NCBI GenBank assembly: GCA_016178015.1
Contig: JACOUB010000055.1
Location: 1 to 38,914, forward strand
From: Methylocystis sp.
GTDB lineage: Bacteria > Pseudomonadota > Alphaproteobacteria > Rhizobiales > Beijerinckiaceae
DNA: 38,914 nucleotides
Direction of reading: 5' to 3'
In this document: positions 35,421-38,914 of the stretch, piece after piece
Layout of the letters: the number at the start of each line of letters is the position of its first letter
Position numbering within the stretch: the stretch's first letter is position 1
Position numbers and translations under genes: made by a program
Notes under the pieces: generated by a model
Told to the model about the DNA's origin: nothing
What the model saw: the letters and a program-made list of their open reading frames with translations, nothing else
Databases searched by the model: none

Positions 35421-36755
35421 ATGGTGTCGAAGCGCGCCCGAGCCGCACCTAAAACGTGCGCGGTCGCCGGCATGCTGTTGCTGCTGGCGGCGCCGGCGTT
35501 CGCCCAAGACCCGCGCGCCGAGCAAGCGCAATTGGCCGATGTCATTCGTGTTCATCCGACGGACTATGAAACGACCTATCGATACGTCCTCCTGTCGATC
35601 GAGCTCAAAGACTATGAGGCGGCGATCGGCGCGCTCGAACGGCTGCTGACGTTCAACCCTGCTCTATCGCGCGCCCAAAAGGAGCTCGGGTTCCTCTATG
35701 CGAGGCTCGGCGCCTATCAGACAGCCGCCGTACATCTGCGCGCGGCGTTGGCCGTCGGCGATCTCGATCCTGTTCAAACGGCCCAGATCGAAACTTATCT
35801 GCCCGATATCGACAAACAGACGTTGACGAGCCGTTGGTCGGGCCGGCTCCAAGTCGGGCTCCGGTCGCAGTCCAACGCCTCGTTCTTTCCCGCCAACGGA
35901 TTGTTTCTCGTGGGCGGCGTCGGCGTGTTCGCGCCGCTGCAGCGCCGCGCCGACGTCAATGCATTTCAACTCGCCGAAATCGCCAACGATATTGATCTTG
36001 ACCCGCAAGGCGTCAACCAGTTCGAAACGCGCGCCAAGGGTTACGCGACCGAGCAGTTCCACCTGGGCCAGTTCAGCGTCGGCCTGCTCAGCCTGTCCGC
36101 CGGCCCGCGCTTTGCCTTGGACTCCGAGCTTTGGCGGGGCGCGAGCATAAAACCGTATGCGACCGGTCTGACGTCGATGGTCGGGGGGATCAATTATCTC
36201 AATGCCGGCGGCGCCGGCGTCAGTTTGCGTTTGCCGTTCGGCTCTGAGGCCGCCATCGAGCCGGGCGTCGAGTGGCGTCATCTGGGGGTCAACTCGAGAG
36301 GTCTATTCTCGACGATCGCGACGCTCGCCACTGGAGAGGCCGTGACGGCGTCGGTTGCCGGCATTTTCACAGCGAGCGACGATGTGAAGCTCGAAACTCG
36401 GGCATTGTTCACCCGCGCCAACGCGGCTGTGGCGTCACAATCATTCGATCAAATCGATGGGCAGGCCCTGCTGCGCGTCGATGTCGATCCGCCGTTCGCA
36501 TGGATCGGACGCAAGTGGACGATCGCGCCTTTCGCGCGGATCTTCCAGATATCTTTCGACGCGGCGAACCCGATGGTCGATCCCTGGCGGGCGCGTCGTG
36601 ACGTCGCTTGGAGCGCGGGGGTGACCTTGGAGGCGCCGGTCACCGCCGCATTCGGTTTTTCAGGCGTCGTCGAATATTCGCGCAATGGCTCGAATCTGCC
36701 GAATTTCCGCACCAATAACGTGTCCGTGTTGTTCGGGCCGGTAGCACGGTTCTAA
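35421..36755 (+). CDS. TPR plus outer-membrane beta-barrel protein (SLAM/DUF560-like)
   Basis: Probable outer-membrane protein. From ATG 35421 (GAGGAA seven bases before), a signal peptide (CAVAGMLLLLAAPAFA, then QDP) is followed by two or three TPR repeats (YRYVLLSIELKDYEAAIGAL, ELGFLYARLGAYQTAAVHLR) and a domain of alternating beta strands ending in a C-terminal Phe (PVARF), the sign of a BAM-inserted barrel. The strand-turn sequence SGRLQVGLRSQSNASFFP resembles the start of surface-lipoprotein-assembly-modifier barrels. 444 residues. FecR-domain gene starts 11 bases later. The exact family and cargo are not established. Confidence 0.78.
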   Translation: MVSKRARAAPKTCAVAGMLLLLAAPAFAQDPRAEQAQLADVIRVHPTDYETTYRYVLLSIELKDYEAAIGALERLLTFNPALSRAQKELGFLYARLGAYQTAAVHLRAALAVGDLDPVQTAQIETYLPDIDKQTLTSRWSGRLQVGLRSQSNASFFPANGLFLVGGVGVFAPLQRRADVNAFQLAEIANDIDLDPQGVNQFETRAKGYATEQFHLGQFSVGLLSLSAGPRFALDSELWRGASIKPYATGLTSMVGGINYLNAGGAGVSLRLPFGSEAAIEPGVEWRHLGVNSRGLFSTIATLATGEAVTASVAGIFTASDDVKLETRALFTRANAAVASQSFDQIDGQALLRVDVDPPFAWIGRKWTIAPFARIFQISFDAANPMVDPWRARRDVAWSAGVTLEAPVTAAFGFSGVVEYSRNGSNLPNFRTNNVSVLFGPVARF

Positions 36756-36766
36756 AGGGGGACGAT

Positions 36767-37651
36767 ATGACCCTTGCGGCAAAACGCCTGCTGTTGGCGG
36801 CCAGCCTCGCGGTGATCGCGTTCGGCGCCGAGGCGCAGAGCGTCGGCAATGTCGGGGCGGTCAACCAGACGGCGCGGGGAACGGCGCCGGGACAGTCGGC
36901 GCGCGCGCTGTCGATCGGCGCCGGCGTCGTCAATCGCGAACGCGTCGAGACGAGCGGCGCGGGCAATGCGCAGATCGTCTTCCTCGACAAATCGACGATG
37001 ACGATCGGGCGCAACAGCGCGGTGACGATCGATCGCTTCGTTTATGACGCCAATGCGGGCGGGGGCGCGCAGAGCGTGTCACTCGCCAAGGGCGTGTTGC
37101 GTTTCGTCGGCGGAGAGGTCAGCCATGGCGCCGGCGCCAACGTGCGAACGCCGACCGCCTCGGTCGGCGTGCGCGGCGGGATTGGCCTGTTTGCCTTGGG
37201 CGGGCCACAGGGAACGCTGATCGTCAATCAATATGGCGTCTTGACGGTCGCCAACCAGAGCGGCTCGGTGACGCTCTCGCGCCCAGGGTTCGGCGTCTAC
37301 GTTCCCTCGAGCAATGGGCCGATCTCGGAGCCGTTCCTCGTTCCCGCCGAAATGATCGCCTGGCTCAACGCACAGCTCGGCAGTGGGCCCGGGCAAGCCG
37401 GCGGCGCGACAGATCCGCCGACCAATTCCGAGGCTCAGCAGCGCCTCGGCGACAGCCAGCCGCCGAGCGACCTCGCGTCGCAAGCTGATACGCCTGGGCT
37501 CGACATGCTGAACCTGTTTTGGACAGGCAATGCGTTCGTGCAAAGCCGCGCCGGCGTCGTTCACCACCCTTTGCCGTCGTTTACGCCGCCATCGCCGCCG
37601 CCGCCGCCGCCGCCAGAGTCGCCGTCATGCCCCTGCGGCATGTGTGGGTGA
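36767..37651 (+). CDS. exported FecR-domain protein with Pro- and Cys-rich tail
   Basis: 294 residues, GGGGGA four bases before ATG. Signal peptide LLLAASLAVIAFGAEAQS. A FecR domain follows (about 45-155): RVETSGAGNAQIVFLDKSTM, TIGRNSAVTIDRFVYD, and the strands VSLAKGVLRFVGGEVSH and VRTPTASVGVRGGIGLFAL. Unlike classical FecR anti-sigma factors it has no membrane segment and no cytoplasmic anti-sigma part, so it is a periplasmic or surface protein. The C terminus ends in a polyproline run (PSPPPPPPPES) and CPCGMCG, with three cysteines. It is placed 43 bases before the CHASE2 gene. Confidence 0.88.
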   Translation: MTLAAKRLLLAASLAVIAFGAEAQSVGNVGAVNQTARGTAPGQSARALSIGAGVVNRERVETSGAGNAQIVFLDKSTMTIGRNSAVTIDRFVYDANAGGGAQSVSLAKGVLRFVGGEVSHGAGANVRTPTASVGVRGGIGLFALGGPQGTLIVNQYGVLTVANQSGSVTLSRPGFGVYVPSSNGPISEPFLVPAEMIAWLNAQLGSGPGQAGGATDPPTNSEAQQRLGDSQPPSDLASQADTPGLDMLNLFWTGNAFVQSRAGVVHHPLPSFTPPSPPPPPPPESPSCPCGMCG

Positions 37652-37694
37652 CCCCCATGAGACCTGCGATTGAGCCGCTCGATCGGAGGGATGA

Positions 37695-38914
37695 ATGCGC
37701 AGGCGACGACAAATTTATCTTGTCGCTTTGACAGTGGCGGCGATGGCGATCTTCCCGTTCGGATTGCTGCAACCGCGGCTGCTCGACGATCTGCGCAATT
37801 TTGTGTTCGATTCCTTTCAGCGCATCGCCCCAAGACGATACGATCGCGAAGCGCCGGTGCGGATTATCGGCATCGACGAGGAAAGCTTGGCGGTCTTCGG
37901 CCAATGGCCGTGGCCGCGAACGCGCTTGGCTGAATTGACGGAGAAGCTCGCGGCGTTAAACGCCGCCGCGATCGCCTTCGATTTCGTTTTTGCCGAGCCC
38001 GACCGACTGAGCCTCGAGAATGTCGTTCAATCGATTCCAGAAGGGGTCGCCAAACGGGAATTGTCGCGAACCTTGACGAACGCCGCCGCCAACGATCAAC
38101 TGTTCGCCCGCTCGATCGGCTCGGCGCCGGTTGTTCTCGGCATGACGCTTACCGAGTTTGGCGCAATCGGGTCGGCGCCGCAAAAGGCGGGCCTGGTCAT
38201 GGCCGGCGACGACGCCGAAGCTTTTCTGCCCAGCTTTGCGGCGCTGCTCGCGCCGCTTCCCGTTTTGGCCGCGGCGGCGCGCGGGCTGGGCGTAACGAAC
38301 TGGCTGCCAGATCGCGATTCAGTCGTCCGGCGGGTCCTGCTCTTCGGCGCCGGTCCCTCCGGCGTTGAGCCGTCGCTGGCGCTTGAAGCATTGCGCGTCG
38401 CGCAAGGCGAAACGACCTATGTGGTAAGATCGTCCAATGCCAGCGGTCAGTCGGCGTTTGGCCGACACACAGGCGTCAACGCCGTCAAGGTTGGCGCGAT
38501 CGAAATAGCGACAGGCGCAAATGGCGCCATTCGGCCGCGTTACGCGCATCGCAGCTCCGAGCGAATGATCTCAGCCGCCGCGGTGTTGCAAAACCGCGTG
38601 GCGCAAAGCGAAATCGACGGCAAGATCATATTCGTCGGCGTCGAGGCGGTCGGCCTCGGCGACGTCCGCGCGAGCCCTTTGGAGCCGACGGTTGCCGGCG
38701 TCGAAATCCATGCGCAAATCGTCGAGTCGCTGTTGTCTGGCAATCTGCTGTCGCGACCCGATTGGGGCGCGGGGCTCGAATTCATCGTCGCTCTGTTGTC
38801 CTTCGTCGCGGTCACGGCCCTGTTGCTGGTTGCGCCGCCAGTCGTGTCGGCGGTTGTCGCCGTGGCGACGATCACCCTGCTTTTCGTTGCGTCGTTCGTC
38901 GCCTTCGATCGCCA
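37695..38914 (+). CDS. CHASE2-domain sensor, 3' end beyond the window
   Basis: Partial; at least 406 residues, start ATG 37695 with GGAGGG four bases upstream. An N-terminal membrane segment (YLVALTVAAMAIFPFGLL) is followed by a periplasmic CHASE2 domain (VRIIGIDEESLAVFGQWPWP then AAIAFDFVFAEPDR, and a second part ending in AGVEIHAQIVESLLSGN), then two or more closely spaced membrane segments (EFIVALLSFVAVTALLLVA, VVAVATITLLFVASFVAF) at the window edge. CHASE2 sensors end in a class III adenylate/guanylate cyclase, a histidine kinase or a Ser/Thr kinase; the output is not visible. With a Crp-type gene nearby, a cyclase is my first guess. Confidence 0.9.
   Translation, partial: MRRRRQIYLVALTVAAMAIFPFGLLQPRLLDDLRNFVFDSFQRIAPRRYDREAPVRIIGIDEESLAVFGQWPWPRTRLAELTEKLAALNAAAIAFDFVFAEPDRLSLENVVQSIPEGVAKRELSRTLTNAAANDQLFARSIGSAPVVLGMTLTEFGAIGSAPQKAGLVMAGDDAEAFLPSFAALLAPLPVLAAAARGLGVTNWLPDRDSVVRRVLLFGAGPSGVEPSLALEALRVAQGETTYVVRSSNASGQSAFGRHTGVNAVKVGAIEIATGANGAIRPRYAHRSSERMISAAAVLQNRVAQSEIDGKIIFVGVEAVGLGDVRASPLEPTVAGVEIHAQIVESLLSGNLLSRPDWGAGLEFIVALLSFVAVTALLLVAPPVVSAVVAVATITLLFVASFVAFDR

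Noticed and set aside
1-38914. tRNA genes, CRISPR arrays, transposases, origins
   Set aside because: No cloverleaf pattern, regularly spaced direct repeats, transposase motifs or DnaA-box cluster was seen by eye; a tRNA or covariance-model scan was not possible.

Overview
The window is GC-rich (mostly well over 60% GC by eye), densely packed, and carries a gene set typical of an alphaproteobacterium of the Hyphomicrobiales (Rhizobiales): hfq-hflX next to ntrY-ntrX, an HdaA-type DnaA regulator beside ppk-ppx, surE-pcm-nlpD, and cpoB-tilS-ftsH. Family content and gene order fit a Methylocystaceae/Beijerinckiaceae/Bradyrhizobium-like organism, but no gene here fixes the genus; that placement is inference.

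Layout. 1-1657 (minus): hflX (3' end cut by the window edge) and hfq. 1888-4020: an accessory insertion with a doubtful small ORF and a quorum-sensing pair, luxR and luxI, with a 22-bp dyad placed like a lux box before luxI. 4177-7813 (minus): ntrX and ntrY. 8003-9861: an alpha/beta hydrolase and convergent anmK. 10203-15087: tyrS convergent with a giant AsmA/YhdP-like protein. 15381-17815: a PrxQ/BCP peroxiredoxin, rnd and a small exported protein. 17987-24684 (minus): ppx, ppk, hdaA, an AI-2E/PerM-type transporter, a CDP-alcohol phosphatidyltransferase and a small periplasmic four-Cys protein. 24858-27602 (minus): nlpD, pcm, surE. 27603-29044: repeats plus an AT-rich foreign-looking membrane gene, apparently a synteny breakpoint. 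29045-33566 (plus): cpoB, tilS, ftsH, closed by a strong terminator. 33679-38914 (plus): a Crp/Fnr regulator followed by an unknown ORF, a TPR plus beta-barrel outer-membrane protein, a FecR-domain exported protein and the start of a CHASE2 sensor that runs off the window.

How the genes work together. Most of the window is housekeeping: nitrogen/redox two-component signalling (NtrYX), RNA chaperone and ribosome-rescue GTPase (Hfq, HflX), polyphosphate metabolism (Ppk, Ppx), cell-envelope upkeep (AnmK, AsmA-like, NlpD, CpoB, FtsH) and protein repair (Pcm). The two regions most worth a second look are the luxR-luxI insertion between ntrX and hfq and the envelope-sensing cluster at the right end (Crp/Fnr regulator, barrel, FecR, CHASE2), which looks like a cyclic-nucleotide signalling module spanning outer membrane, periplasm, inner membrane and promoter.

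Repeats are abundant. There are at least three families: short REP modules in inverted pairs (8697-8753, 15885-15954), larger mosaic elements built of inverted hairpin modules (9914-10103, 17856-17964, 27691-27950, 30278-30408), and one element with 11-bp imperfect terminal inverted repeats (33679-33772). Some have been co-opted: one encodes the C-terminal tail of AnmK and one supplies the ribosome-binding site of tilS. I saw no tRNA, rRNA, CRISPR array, transposase or origin.
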